Source: Odoribacter lunatus
GTDB lineage: Bacteria > Bacteroidota > Bacteroidia > Bacteroidales > Marinifilaceae
Length of the DNA: 41,093 nucleotides
Direction: 5' to 3'
NCBI RefSeq assembly: GCF_943193135.1
Contig: NZ_CALPCZ010000023.1
Span: 1 to 41,093, forward strand
Shown: piece by piece, positions 10,301 to 19,768 of the stretch
Position numbering within the stretch: position 1 is the stretch's first letter
How the letters are laid out: every line of letters starts with the position of its first letter
The notes under the pieces: model-generated
Told to the model about the DNA's origin: nothing
Seen by the model: only the letters and a program-made list of their open reading frames with translations
Database searches by the model: none
Translations under genes and position numbers: made by a program

Positions 10301-13300
10301 ATAGCAACATCTGTTTATGGTTGTGTTGATTCGGCAGCACGTAAGGTAATCGTGAATGATCTTCCGACGGTTACTTTAACGGCGGACAAAGGATCTGTAT
10401 GTCCTGGTGGTGATGCAAGTGTTGAGGTTACAAGTGGAGGGGCAGATACAGAGTATAGCTGGACCGTAGGAGGAGTTGCAGATGGAGGAGGAAAATCAAA
10501 AACAAAATCAATTACTACTGCAACACAGTTTAAAGTACAGCGGAAAGATGACAATGGGTGTATTGCTACGGCTGATACAACTATACAGGTATATGTTCCG
10601 GAAAAGCTGAACTTGTCCGAAGATCAAATTGTGTGTGAAGCATCCTCTAACGTGACCTTGACGGCAAGCGGACTGACAGGAGGTTCATATACGTGGAGTT
10701 CTGTGCCGAACGATCCGACACTTGGAATAAATGGAACCACTCAATCTGTCACACCGACGCAAACTACTACGTATTATGTAGATGGTACAGATGTACATGG
10801 ATGTACGGTGGAGCGTGCTTCTATCGTGGTAACAGTAGATAAAATGCCGACGCTTACATTGTCTAAACATGAACTTGCTGCTTGTAACTCTGTGAATTTA
10901 TCGACAGTTGCTTCTACTACTTCTCCGGGGGCATTGAAATATGGAAGTTCAGCGAATTTTACTTCTACAATTTCTCCAACTGTAAATACTCCCGGTACAC
11001 ACACATATTATGTACGTGCGGAGAATGGTGTATGTAAAACAGCTGAAGATACAATAAGGGTAACAGTCTTGAATGGTCCTAAATTGGAGGTAAATTCTCC
11101 ACTTAGTGTTTGTGAGGCTGGTAGTGTTGATTTGATTTCGGGTATTAATTGGGCACAAACGACGTATCCTGCTTCTAGTATTACTTATTGGACAGATCCG
11201 GCTGCTTCAACAAATCAATTGACAACTTCTGTTGTTTCTCCAACGACATCTCAGACATATTATCTAAAGGGAGCTTCTGAGGGGTGTGATCCTGTGATTA
11301 AATCAGTAAAGGTTGATATTGAAATACCTAATGTAATGATTGCCGGAGATACAATTGTTTGTTATCAAAGTGGAGCAAGTACAACATTGACAGCTTCCGG
11401 AGTTGCAACCTATAATTGGTATAATGCATCAGCAGCTGTAGTAAGTGGTGCAGGAATCACATTTACTCCAACGAGTATTGGCGATTATACGTTTGCTGTT
11501 GAAGGAACTTCTATTACAGGTTGTGTGGATACAGCCACGGTTACAGTACATGTAGTTGCTAAACCTGAGGTAACTCTAACTGGGACAGAAAAGGTATGTA
11601 GTAATGAGATGGTGACATTGGTAGCCGATACGACAGGATTAACTAACGGACCGTTTACTTATACTTGGACAAATGCGACTCAAACAACGAATAATGAGGC
11701 AACTGCAAGTTTTGCTTCAACAACGGTAAAAACAGAAACTGTAAAAGTACATGTAACAGACCGTTATGGTTGTGAAGGTCCGGATGCGACTTTAAATATA
11801 CAGGTAAATGGTTTTGAAGCGACATTGGTAGCAGCTAATGGGAGTATAAATTTACCTTCTGGAAGTCCGGTAGCAGTGGGAACAACAGTTACATTAACGG
11901 CTGGTCCAATGGGAAATTATGAATATGAATTCTTAAAAGTAAAAACGCCTACAGATTCTTTGATTCAAGGATTTGGAAGTGCAAATACACTGAATTTTGT
12001 TGTTGAGGAGATTACAACATTCAAAGTGCTTGTTAGAAATACGGAAACTAATTGTATAGATTCAGCAACAATTACGATTGGTATTGAGGGGACACCTTTG
12101 GCAACAATATTAGCTATTGGAGATACGGTTTGTGCGGGAGAAGAGCGTGCAGTATTGACGACAGTACTTTCACCGGCGGGAACGACAGGTGTTACTTATA
12201 GTTGGTCTCAGGTTGGAGGTGCAACGTTGCCTCTGATAGGAAGTACGAATCTGGATAGTTTAGTTGTTAATACCAGTACAGCCGCAGTAGGACTTTATCG
12301 GTTTGAAGTAAGTATAAATGGTGGTGTATCAAAAGATACGGCGGATTTACTGATTGGTCCGGGTATAGAGTTGATTTCATTCAAAGCCTTGGACAGTTGT
12401 TCTACAGCAGTACACTTTGCGATAGAGACTTCTAATGCAACGAAGTATGATTGGATTAACCCATACAATGGCTCGATATTTTGTGATGCAGCGGCACTTG
12501 GTTCCGGGTGTGATAAGGCTACAGCACATTTTACAACGGGAACTGTAAGTTATAAAATTGCTGTTATTGCTTCTAATGATAACTGTAGTGCAAGATTTGA
12601 ATTGGAAGGAAATATTGGTGCGTTACCGGAAGTTGAGTTGGCGGAGAATTGTCTTGCTTTACACAAAGACAGTATTTTTAACTTAAATGTTGTAAATCCC
12701 AAAGATTTTGATTATGTTTGGGACGTTTGGGAAAGTAGTGATGGAACCACATGGACGACAGGTAGTTTGAGTGGTGCATCAACAAATCCAACAATAAGTG
12801 GAGTTATGGGAGATAAAGATCTTCAATATATTGTAACAGCATCTAGTAAGAGTGTAGCAGGGTGTAAGGGTTCTGATACAGCTCATATTTATCGTATACC
12901 TGATGCACCACTTACAGATATAGATACGATAGATGATAAACGTCATATTCAATTAGTATGGGGTAATACTGATTGGGCTGATGATTATACAGTATGGAGT
13001 CGTAAGTGGGATCCTTATTGCTTGACTGGAAAAGATGGAAATGTTTATACTGCGGAAGCTACAGGAACGGGCATTACTGCTTTATCATGGGCAGAGCCAA
13101 CAATGGATTCGCTTGAGTTTTATTATGTGACAGCAAACAGAACAATTTGTAGTGTTGAATATAAGTCTTTTGAAACTGATACATTTGGATATGTCCGTCA
13201 TATTGCTGATGCGACGGATACGGTATATACGAATAAAGGTCAGTCAGGAATATATGCATTCCCGTATATTTTTGATATGCATACTCGATATGGATTGACT

Positions 13301-13963
13301 TATGTAACTGATTTTGTAGATTATATATTGGATGGAAAACATAAAGATGCTAGCAATAAGTTATATATTTCGAGTGTGAATGCATGGGCAAAAGATGAAT
13401 ATAAAAATTCTGCAAATAATTCGGTAAAGGAAGCGGGGAATTGGGGATGGTTAAATGATTCTTATATGGTATTTACCAATAGATGGGTTGGTATGACTGG
13501 AGTTTCTCCAGCAGGTACCCATGTGGATTTAAAGGTAGGGTTGTGTTTCTCCATCTCTGTAAATCCGGGTAATCGAATTGAATTTGTGATGTTTGGTAAA
13601 CTTCGTGATTCTCGAGATGTTGTGTTTGATAACAAAAATGTAGCGGATACTGCAGGGTCAATAAAATCTTCTCCCAATATATGTTATCTTCCATTTGATA
13701 GGATAACTTTAACGACATCACAATTAATAGCGACGGGGATAGTCACTAAATTATCTGCAATTGGATATTGGAATATGGATAAACGTTATCCAGCTCAAAA
13801 TCCTCAGAGTGATTCTTATATAACGTTTACGAACAAATTTACAAGTGAAAGTAATCCAGCTATGTTAAATGGATATCATGCAAGAGCGGGGTATGATGTA
13901 TTATTCCTCTATGTTGGAGGAACAGAGGGTAGGAATTCATTGATTGATTTTACTTGGCCTTGA
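7319..13963 (+). CDS. Giant secreted Ig/PKD-repeat protein, paralogue of the upstream gene at its C-terminus
   Basis: I chose the ATG at 7319 (about 2214 aa) over an upstream in-frame TTG at 7298. The ATG gives a clean signal peptide, MKKILLFGIYILMTFCVEAQ, and avoids overlapping the preceding gene. Residues ~20-220 form a head region with no family I recognise. Residues ~230-1770 are many Ig/PKD-like units of about 80 residues with paired cysteines and linkers such as VNPKPNISV or VNEAPSATL. Residues ~1770-2214 match the end of the preceding gene in order and spacing (LVW, LEFYY, FDM, IEFVMFGKL). No T9SS C-terminal signal is recognisable. A secreted surface or matrix protein is likely; function is inferred from repeats and context only. 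Confidence 0.85.
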   Translation: MKKILLFGIYILMTFCVEAQQKTCRDTTWTAPVENITKTFNNTGSFKTESMIWVMPRLNGNFIPTSNASCMRFYVALETEAVTTTVITPGVSPDIDMAGATDFTKCFLTFHDVGTVTTTQAIIALGNIDADGSSIGSSPVNTQFVDLGGLLGLSVEFRDFDFGTLSAENVSNNYNLHIVITYDCGGINEISDNLYPAGTWDYTDKIVDFTGGKITISVPDITANMCEGSILNVSTIATVSNADGAYTIALTDGGGTNTFNPSYATVSGDNIQIAQNCPAGDYKVKATVTDAGGNTADATFAFVVSAKPNITIVPTPAATICKDDALTLSITDSKNVAKQYAWSAVGTSTDVNIASHSTFSTTNGNYTAAPQGTMTYQAIARSDAGCLDTTQLQITVNEAPSATLAASKSTVCSGETITLTATVAAGQTADSWEWVNPSSAVTANTVNVTPVNTGTSPTTITYLVKSVKGTCKSADYTATVTVNPKPNISVTNQPTPQCEGSQIDLASATLGGTTGLTLTYYSNANCTNPTSNFQTVAFADSPKSFWVVGQNTTTGCSDTVELKATVNQSPAKPTISGPTEVCKGSNATLTVAGVAGVTYKWYNASNNQVGTGTSYTTPNLTAATSYTVEAEVAGGCKTRSDAYNIAINEIPTVTISTIADACAGTDVNVSATVTGGMTPYSNYVWSMTATGGGASFVVQSNSAQVLATLGKGLNTLELTVSDAKGCTATGSQTVEGGYIQGAGLTANPATFIEGTSSSLTLTAIGVSAGNAGAITGYSYNRVNPVPAHLGNTASATYNPPLPTASTKYQVVMTTAKGCKDSAEVEVKYTAKALAWSLLKGDTVCITDLSDGAVLRAKAMFGTTPYTYTWGSIPSAAGIQTKVAQGDSLVLTFNPMTATPGTYTIQVTLTDAESKTINQSVKLVIGATPDVKINGDASADLAVCLKSTLNLTASTSLTEGVSYLWKEPSTITAPTSATQSVATTTVNTVGTTYKVIATSVYGCVDSAARKVIVNDLPTVTLTADKGSVCPGGDASVEVTSGGADTEYSWTVGGVADGGGKSKTKSITTATQFKVQRKDDNGCIATADTTIQVYVPEKLNLSEDQIVCEASSNVTLTASGLTGGSYTWSSVPNDPTLGINGTTQSVTPTQTTTYYVDGTDVHGCTVERASIVVTVDKMPTLTLSKHELAACNSVNLSTVASTTSPGALKYGSSANFTSTISPTVNTPGTHTYYVRAENGVCKTAEDTIRVTVLNGPKLEVNSPLSVCEAGSVDLISGINWAQTTYPASSITYWTDPAASTNQLTTSVVSPTTSQTYYLKGASEGCDPVIKSVKVDIEIPNVMIAGDTIVCYQSGASTTLTASGVATYNWYNASAAVVSGAGITFTPTSIGDYTFAVEGTSITGCVDTATVTVHVVAKPEVTLTGTEKVCSNEMVTLVADTTGLTNGPFTYTWTNATQTTNNEATASFASTTVKTETVKVHVTDRYGCEGPDATLNIQVNGFEATLVAANGSINLPSGSPVAVGTTVTLTAGPMGNYEYEFLKVKTPTDSLIQGFGSANTLNFVVEEITTFKVLVRNTETNCIDSATITIGIEGTPLATILAIGDTVCAGEERAVLTTVLSPAGTTGVTYSWSQVGGATLPLIGSTNLDSLVVNTSTAAVGLYRFEVSINGGVSKDTADLLIGPGIELISFKALDSCSTAVHFAIETSNATKYDWINPYNGSIFCDAAALGSGCDKATAHFTTGTVSYKIAVIASNDNCSARFELEGNIGALPEVELAENCLALHKDSIFNLNVVNPKDFDYVWDVWESSDGTTWTTGSLSGASTNPTISGVMGDKDLQYIVTASSKSVAGCKGSDTAHIYRIPDAPLTDIDTIDDKRHIQLVWGNTDWADDYTVWSRKWDPYCLTGKDGNVYTAEATGTGITALSWAEPTMDSLEFYYVTANRTICSVEYKSFETDTFGYVRHIADATDTVYTNKGQSGIYAFPYIFDMHTRYGLTYVTDFVDYILDGKHKDASNKLYISSVNAWAKDEYKNSANNSVKEAGNWGWLNDSYMVFTNRWVGMTGVSPAGTHVDLKVGLCFSISVNPGNRIEFVMFGKLRDSRDVVFDNKNVADTAGSIKSSPNICYLPFDRITLTTSQLIATGIVTKLSAIGYWNMDKRYPAQNPQSDSYITFTNKFTSESNPAMLNGYHARAGYDVLFLYVGGTEGRNSLIDFTWP

Positions 13964-14022
13964 ATTCGTTAGAGAGATTTAATAGAAATAATAAAAATTA
14001 GAATCATATATAATTTATACTA

Positions 14023-17000
14023 ATGAAAAGAGTTGTTATAATTTGCATCTTGCTGTTGGCAGTTTCGGGGCATTTATGGGCAATACCTCAAACAATGTAT
14101 TTTCAGTTACCTTGTACAGGATCATGTTCTGCCGGTGATTATTCGAATATAAATTTAACGATACAGAGTACTCCTGTAATTACTAAAACGGCTTTTGGTG
14201 GGTCTTTTGATTTTTTTGATGCTGGTGGGTATTATTTTGCACAACTTGATTTAACGCATACTGACTATAATGCAGTATCATCAGGAACAACTATAGTATT
14301 ATCTGTAGAATATGGAGGGGTTAAATATTCTGGTACTTATAAAGCTGGAAATTTAAATCCTGATGATGGGAGTGACTTTTATACAGGATCTTGGGCACTA
14401 CAACCTGAAATTCCAGATCCAACAATAACGGTGACGGGGGCTACTTTGTGTCAAGGAGCAACAGATAAAACAGTGACTGCAACAGTTGCGAATGCACCCG
14501 CTGGATATACTATAGAATGGGGAAATGCTAATATAACGTCAGGAACTCCTGTTACAACAGGTAATATTGGAACGGGGCTTACTTCAGGTACTTATAATCT
14601 TACAGCTAAGTTGAAAAATGCTGATGGATCTTATGTAACAAATAAAAGTGGAGCGGTTGTTCAGGCAAATTATACTGTAAAAGTTAATGCCTTGCCGACA
14701 GTGACTATTACTCCAACAGAAGTCTGTGCTAATACAAAAACGACTTTGACTGCTAATCCGTCGGGAGCGACGTCGTATACATGGAGTGGTTTGGCTACTG
14801 GTACAGGTAGAACCAAGGATGTAACTTTAACAACGGGAGGAAATGTTACGGTAGAGGTAACAAAAGATGGGTGTACGAATAGGGCGACACAGGCTATTAC
14901 GGTAAATCCACAACCTACAGTATCGATTACTCCTCCAGCCAAAACGGATTTTTGTGTGGGAGATAAATTGGACTTAACAGCGAGTGCATCAGGAGGAAGT
15001 GGTGCTCCTTATACTTATACATGGAATCCTGCAGGAGGAACAACGGCTACGAAAAATGCAACGATTGCCAATGGAACGAATACGTTTACAGTTCAGGTGA
15101 AAGATCAGAAGAACTGTGTAAGTAATGTATCAACAGCTGTAACAGTAACAGGTCATCAGGTAACGGCTGGGTTGACTGCAACAAATACAACTGTTTCCAA
15201 TGGTGGTAGTACGACTTTAACTGCAACCCCTACGGGTATTGGTTATACTTATACTTGGACTCCTTCTTCTGTAACAGGAACAGGGGCTAGTGTTAGTACA
15301 GGAGCTTTAACAGCCACAGAAACTTATACCGTAGTGGTAACTGATAATAATGGATGTAAAGGTACAGCGACTACAACTGTAAAGGTTTCGGGCGGAGCAT
15401 TGACAGCTAAGCCGGAAGATCAAGATGTTTGTTCGGGAAATTTGCCGATATCATTAGATGCTGCTGCAAGTGGTGGCTCTGGAACTTATACATATTTGTG
15501 GACTGCTCCAGCAGGTGTAAATTTATCATCTACGACGGCGGCTGCTCCGACAGTAGCAAATACGTCTGATCCTGGAACATATACAGTACATTTAAAAGTA
15601 ACAGATACAGGTACTGGGGGTGTGGTTGAGAAAGATATAAATTTAGTGATTACAAAGACTCCGCAGTTGAGTGGTGAATTGGCTAATCCAGCATCTATTA
15701 CGTCTGGAGAGTCTTCTCAGTTGAGTGTGATTGTAGATCCATCTACTACTCCATTAACTTGGTCTGGTGGTCCGCTTGTATCTTCGACAGGAGCGAGTGT
15801 GCAGACAGGAACGCTAAACAGTACAACAACTTATACTGTGGAAGCTAAGAATGGGAAATGTAGTGCTACGAAAAACGTGACGGTAAATGTCGAAGGAGTG
15901 CCTGGTGTTCCGACTTTGTCATGGGAGATTACTGAAAAAGTATGTCAATATCCGGGAGAAACGAGAACAATTACTTTAAAGGTTACAGGGGGCACAGCGG
16001 GGATGAAATATAGTTATGTATTATCTGCACCAGATGGTTCTGTTGCTATGACAGTAAATCAGGAAACAAACACATCATGGACATATATTGTGACTACGGA
16101 TAAAAAAGGAATATATGAATTGTCTAAATTTGAGGCTTCTTTAGCTGGTGGAACTACAGTGACGGGGAATATTTCTCCTAGTCAGAATATTGATGCTGAA
16201 TTCTATAAAGTGCCTTTGGTGTATGCTCATGGTGTAGTGCAGAATTCTACGTTGGAGCATTGTGAAGGGGATGAATTGATTTTATCAGGAAGTGGTGATG
16301 ATGCTGAATATACGTGGAATAATGGAGTACAAAATGGTCAGCCTTTTATTCCGACAACATCGGGAATATATGAGGTAACCGGAACGAATGGATATGGATG
16401 TTCTGCAACCGATCAAGTGATGGTAAATGTAAATCCGAAACCGACGTTGAGTTTGTCAGTTCAAGGAACGGAAATATGTCCGGGAGAGTCTGTAATTTTA
16501 GATGCAACAGCAGACTTAGGAGCAGAGGTAACATGGAATAACGGAGTACAGAATGGAGTACCTTTTCAACCGGCCTTGACTGGGGTATACACGGCAACGG
16601 CAACAGCGAAAAACGGATGTACGGTGACAAAGGATACCATTGTGGTAGTGAAAGAAAAACCGGTAATTGTTCGTCATTCAAAGAATCCGCGAAATATAGC
16701 TATTGGAAAGGATGTTTATTTTGCTGTAACAGCAACAGGTTCGGGGCCTTTGACTTATGAGTGGTATCGTAAGGAAAATGGTGATTGGTCTCCATTAAGT
16801 GATAATAGTGTAAGTTTACCGACTATAAGCGGAACAACAACGGATTCGTTGGTTTTAAAGACGCTACCGGAAAGTTGGGATGGTTCTGAATTTAAAGTTG
16901 TGGTTGCGAATGATTGTGATACAACTTCCATGGTTTTTGAACTGGGGGTAAAAGAGTGTTTTGAGATTGAAATTGTGTTATTGATGCAGGAGGGGATTAT

Positions 17001-18732
17001 AGAGGATACTGATCCTTCAAATAAAATAGATGGTTGGTATTGTCGGGGAAGGCAGATTGCTTTGCGGGCTGTGTTGAGTTCTCCTGAGGGCTATGAAATA
17101 GAAAATGCACACTATAGGTGGACGATTGACGGATTGGAATTACCGGAGGAGCATTTTGAGTTGGAAACGGATACTTGTGTATTAACATGGATTCCAGAGT
17201 TTCAGGAAGATGATATTGTTGTGAAGGTATGTGGTTATAGTGATGGTGCTTGTGAAGAGGTATGTGCACACTATTTGCGTTTGAAAGCTCGTGAATTTGA
17301 GGAGGTTTCATTGAATTTATTGACTTCTGTGGATCCAGAACATCGCTTCTGTCCGGGAGATACGGTTGATTTCTGGATTGCAGCGAAGAATGTAGGTGAT
17401 TCTGCTCATGTTGATTGGTACAATGATGTATTTCATTTACCGATACAGACTTCTTCAAGAAATGAATTATTGAGTTATTCTGAGAGAAAGGTAACATTGG
17501 TAATGGGACAGGAAGATACATGGATGAGAGTAATAGTGACTCCTTCTAAAGAAGTTTGTACGGAATTGCCGGAATATGTAGATACTGTATTTTTAGGAAA
17601 GAAAGCATGGGTAACACCTAGTTTGGAGATTATTAATAACATAGAAGATACATTGGCTTGTAGAGGAGACCGGATATTATTTACTGCTGTTTATGAAAAT
17701 GCAGGAACTAATCCAACATTTAATTGGCGTAAGGATGTGTGGGATTGGGGACATACTCAGTTTGTCGAAGCAACTTTGGACGACAAGGATATGTGGTTGA
17801 AGTGTTGGTTGATTCCGGGGAATGATGTATGCTATGATGGTAAAGTATTGGTAGATTCTATGGTAATTCGGGTATTGGAGAAACCAGCAGTGACGATTTT
17901 CTCTGATTTGAGAGATAAAGGACCTGGAGATGAAATTATTATTGAGTCGGAAGTTATAGGTATGCCTACAAATGCTCACTATACATGGTATTTGAATTAT
18001 GATTATGTATTGAATGATAGTGATTATCCGGAGTATATTTCTGATAAATTAGCTCAAGGAGATGTGATTATATGTGGAGTGAAAGGAGAAAGAATCTGTA
18101 CTTCAGAAGTTTTATCAAATGAATTAGTTATCAGTTTTGGTGACCAGGGTAGGGATACAATGATTACAATTTATCAAGGTGAAAGAATTCATAATTTGAA
18201 TATGCGAAGAAAAGGTGATACTGATTCTAGAATTTTCCGAATCACAGCAGATGGTTATCCAAGATGGGGTGTTGGTTCGATGAATTTCAATGGATATTTT
18301 GATTATACACCAAATGCTGGATTTGTTGGATCGGATGTCGTGAAGTATGAAGTGGTTGATAAATTTGATCAAACGAAGATAGAAACGGGGTATATTTACA
18401 TTAGTGTTTTGGATAGAAAGAGATTCTTTATACCTAATATTATCACACCGAATGGTGACGGATTGAATGATACATGGCAGTTGGATTTCTTAGCTGATTA
18501 TCCGGAGCATTACATTCGGGTTTATAATCGGGATGGAATAGTGGTATTTGAAGCCAAGAATTATCAAAATGATTGGGATGGTACTGGAAAAGCAACTAGT
18601 GGATATGTTTCTCATTTTAATTTACCTAACGGGATCTATACTTATGTCATAGATTTAGGTAATAAAGAAATATTGAAAAATTGGTTGGAGATACGTCGCG
18701 ATATGAATAGGGGAAAGTATAAATATTATTAG
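14023..18732 (+). CDS. Ig-repeat adhesin with T9SS type B (gliding-motility-type) C-terminal sorting domain
   Basis: This 1569-aa protein starts with a signal peptide (MKRVVIICILLLAVSGHLWA) and a short head rich in Gly and aromatic residues (~20-125). Ig/PKD-like domains follow to about residue 980, including two WNNGVQNG units near 760-880. Further Cys-containing Ig-like domains run to ~1380. Residues ~1390-1462 resemble a cadherin-like unit (DYTPNAGFVGSDVVKYEVVD). Residues ~1467-1569 are a T9SS type B C-terminal domain with PNIITPNGDGLNDTW, a YNRDG strand, WDG and LPNGIYTYVIDLG. That domain family directs export through the T9SS and is found on SprB. The PorP/SprF-like gene 73 bases downstream fits an adhesin/export-partner pair. 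Ligand and role in motility are unknown. Confidence 0.9.
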   Translation: MKRVVIICILLLAVSGHLWAIPQTMYFQLPCTGSCSAGDYSNINLTIQSTPVITKTAFGGSFDFFDAGGYYFAQLDLTHTDYNAVSSGTTIVLSVEYGGVKYSGTYKAGNLNPDDGSDFYTGSWALQPEIPDPTITVTGATLCQGATDKTVTATVANAPAGYTIEWGNANITSGTPVTTGNIGTGLTSGTYNLTAKLKNADGSYVTNKSGAVVQANYTVKVNALPTVTITPTEVCANTKTTLTANPSGATSYTWSGLATGTGRTKDVTLTTGGNVTVEVTKDGCTNRATQAITVNPQPTVSITPPAKTDFCVGDKLDLTASASGGSGAPYTYTWNPAGGTTATKNATIANGTNTFTVQVKDQKNCVSNVSTAVTVTGHQVTAGLTATNTTVSNGGSTTLTATPTGIGYTYTWTPSSVTGTGASVSTGALTATETYTVVVTDNNGCKGTATTTVKVSGGALTAKPEDQDVCSGNLPISLDAAASGGSGTYTYLWTAPAGVNLSSTTAAAPTVANTSDPGTYTVHLKVTDTGTGGVVEKDINLVITKTPQLSGELANPASITSGESSQLSVIVDPSTTPLTWSGGPLVSSTGASVQTGTLNSTTTYTVEAKNGKCSATKNVTVNVEGVPGVPTLSWEITEKVCQYPGETRTITLKVTGGTAGMKYSYVLSAPDGSVAMTVNQETNTSWTYIVTTDKKGIYELSKFEASLAGGTTVTGNISPSQNIDAEFYKVPLVYAHGVVQNSTLEHCEGDELILSGSGDDAEYTWNNGVQNGQPFIPTTSGIYEVTGTNGYGCSATDQVMVNVNPKPTLSLSVQGTEICPGESVILDATADLGAEVTWNNGVQNGVPFQPALTGVYTATATAKNGCTVTKDTIVVVKEKPVIVRHSKNPRNIAIGKDVYFAVTATGSGPLTYEWYRKENGDWSPLSDNSVSLPTISGTTTDSLVLKTLPESWDGSEFKVVVANDCDTTSMVFELGVKECFEIEIVLLMQEGIIEDTDPSNKIDGWYCRGRQIALRAVLSSPEGYEIENAHYRWTIDGLELPEEHFELETDTCVLTWIPEFQEDDIVVKVCGYSDGACEEVCAHYLRLKAREFEEVSLNLLTSVDPEHRFCPGDTVDFWIAAKNVGDSAHVDWYNDVFHLPIQTSSRNELLSYSERKVTLVMGQEDTWMRVIVTPSKEVCTELPEYVDTVFLGKKAWVTPSLEIINNIEDTLACRGDRILFTAVYENAGTNPTFNWRKDVWDWGHTQFVEATLDDKDMWLKCWLIPGNDVCYDGKVLVDSMVIRVLEKPAVTIFSDLRDKGPGDEIIIESEVIGMPTNAHYTWYLNYDYVLNDSDYPEYISDKLAQGDVIICGVKGERICTSEVLSNELVISFGDQGRDTMITIYQGERIHNLNMRRKGDTDSRIFRITADGYPRWGVGSMNFNGYFDYTPNAGFVGSDVVKYEVVDKFDQTKIETGYIYISVLDRKRFFIPNIITPNGDGLNDTWQLDFLADYPEHYIRVYNRDGIVVFEAKNYQNDWDGTGKATSGYVSHFNLPNGIYTYVIDLGNKEILKNWLEIRRDMNRGKYKYY

Positions 18733-18805
18733 TAGTTACTTTTAACTTAAAAATTGAAGTGATTGGAGAATTTTGCTTTAAATTGCGCCTTTATAAAATA
18801 GTGGT

Positions 18806-19741
18806 ATGAGATTTTTAATTACGGGAATATTAATATTAATAAGCATATTGGGCTTTTCGCAAAGTAGCGTGTTAAGATTTACGGATTATGGGCTAACCCA
18901 ACCGTTAATAAATCCGGCATGTATGGGCGTGGAAGAGGGAATAAATGGTTTATTACTTTACAGGAGCCGTTTTGAGAAGTCAGATTATTGGCCTTCTACA
19001 GGTGCTTTTAATATAAATTCAATGATAAAAAATAAAAATTTAGGAGGGGGATTATCATTGATATTTGATAAGTATGGACCATATCAAAAGTTATTTGCTT
19101 ACGTTGCAGGAAGTTATAAATTGAAAGTGAATGAAGGAAAATATCTTTTTTTCGGATTGCAGGCTGGATTAAATTATGTTTCCAATGCAGGAAATTATCA
19201 GATGGCGGACGAAGAAATTATTTTCTCGGATAATTATAGTCAGCCGAATTTTGGATTTGGTTTACACTTTCAAGCAGATAAGTATTATCTTGGTTTTGCA
19301 ATTCCTGAATTCAAGTATAATACGATTGATGAACAGGGAAATAAAATCAATTCGATGATTTCGGACATGTTGCGTATGTTTTTATATGGAGGCTATCGTT
19401 TTAGTTTAAGTGAAAATGCGAAGTTGGAGCCTTACCTATATCTGACTTATTCCGGTCAGGAAAGCACTCAGCTTGATTTAGGTGCAAAATTGATTTATAG
19501 GGAGGGTTTTATTTTTGGTGTCCAGTATCGTACGGAACAAGCTTTCGCTGCAATGGCCAGGGTAAAGTTGATTGATGAGTTGTGGTTGGGATATTCATTT
19601 GAAGGAAATAGTTCGGATGTAGATAATAATTTCAATAGTGTACAGGAGATTTCTTTAACATTCAGTTTTGGAAAGAAAAAAGAGAAAAGTGCTCCAACAC
19701 AAGAGAATTATGAAGATATAAATTCAATTCGATATTTTTAA
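18806..19741 (+). CDS. PorP/SprF-family T9SS outer-membrane protein
   Basis: The 311-aa product has a signal peptide (MRFLITGILILISILGFSQ) and the family's typical opening, a FTDYGLTQPLINPACMG segment with a YRSRFE strand soon after. The rest is alternating beta-strand sequence rich in Gly and aromatic residues (GGGLSLIFDKYG, LFFGLQAGLNYVSNAG, NFGFGLHFQADKYYLGFAIPE), as expected for a barrel. In this family SprF is needed to bring the adhesin SprB to the cell surface, and PorP belongs to the core T9SS. Its place directly after a type B adhesin favours the SprF-like role. The C-terminus is a charged tail (GKKKEKSAPTQENYEDINSI) that may face the periplasm. Confidence 0.88.
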   Translation: MRFLITGILILISILGFSQSSVLRFTDYGLTQPLINPACMGVEEGINGLLLYRSRFEKSDYWPSTGAFNINSMIKNKNLGGGLSLIFDKYGPYQKLFAYVAGSYKLKVNEGKYLFFGLQAGLNYVSNAGNYQMADEEIIFSDNYSQPNFGFGLHFQADKYYLGFAIPEFKYNTIDEQGNKINSMISDMLRMFLYGGYRFSLSENAKLEPYLYLTYSGQESTQLDLGAKLIYREGFIFGVQYRTEQAFAAMARVKLIDELWLGYSFEGNSSDVDNNFNSVQEISLTFSFGKKKEKSAPTQENYEDINSIRYF

Positions 19742-19768
19742 ATTTCATATAAACGAAATAGTTCATTT

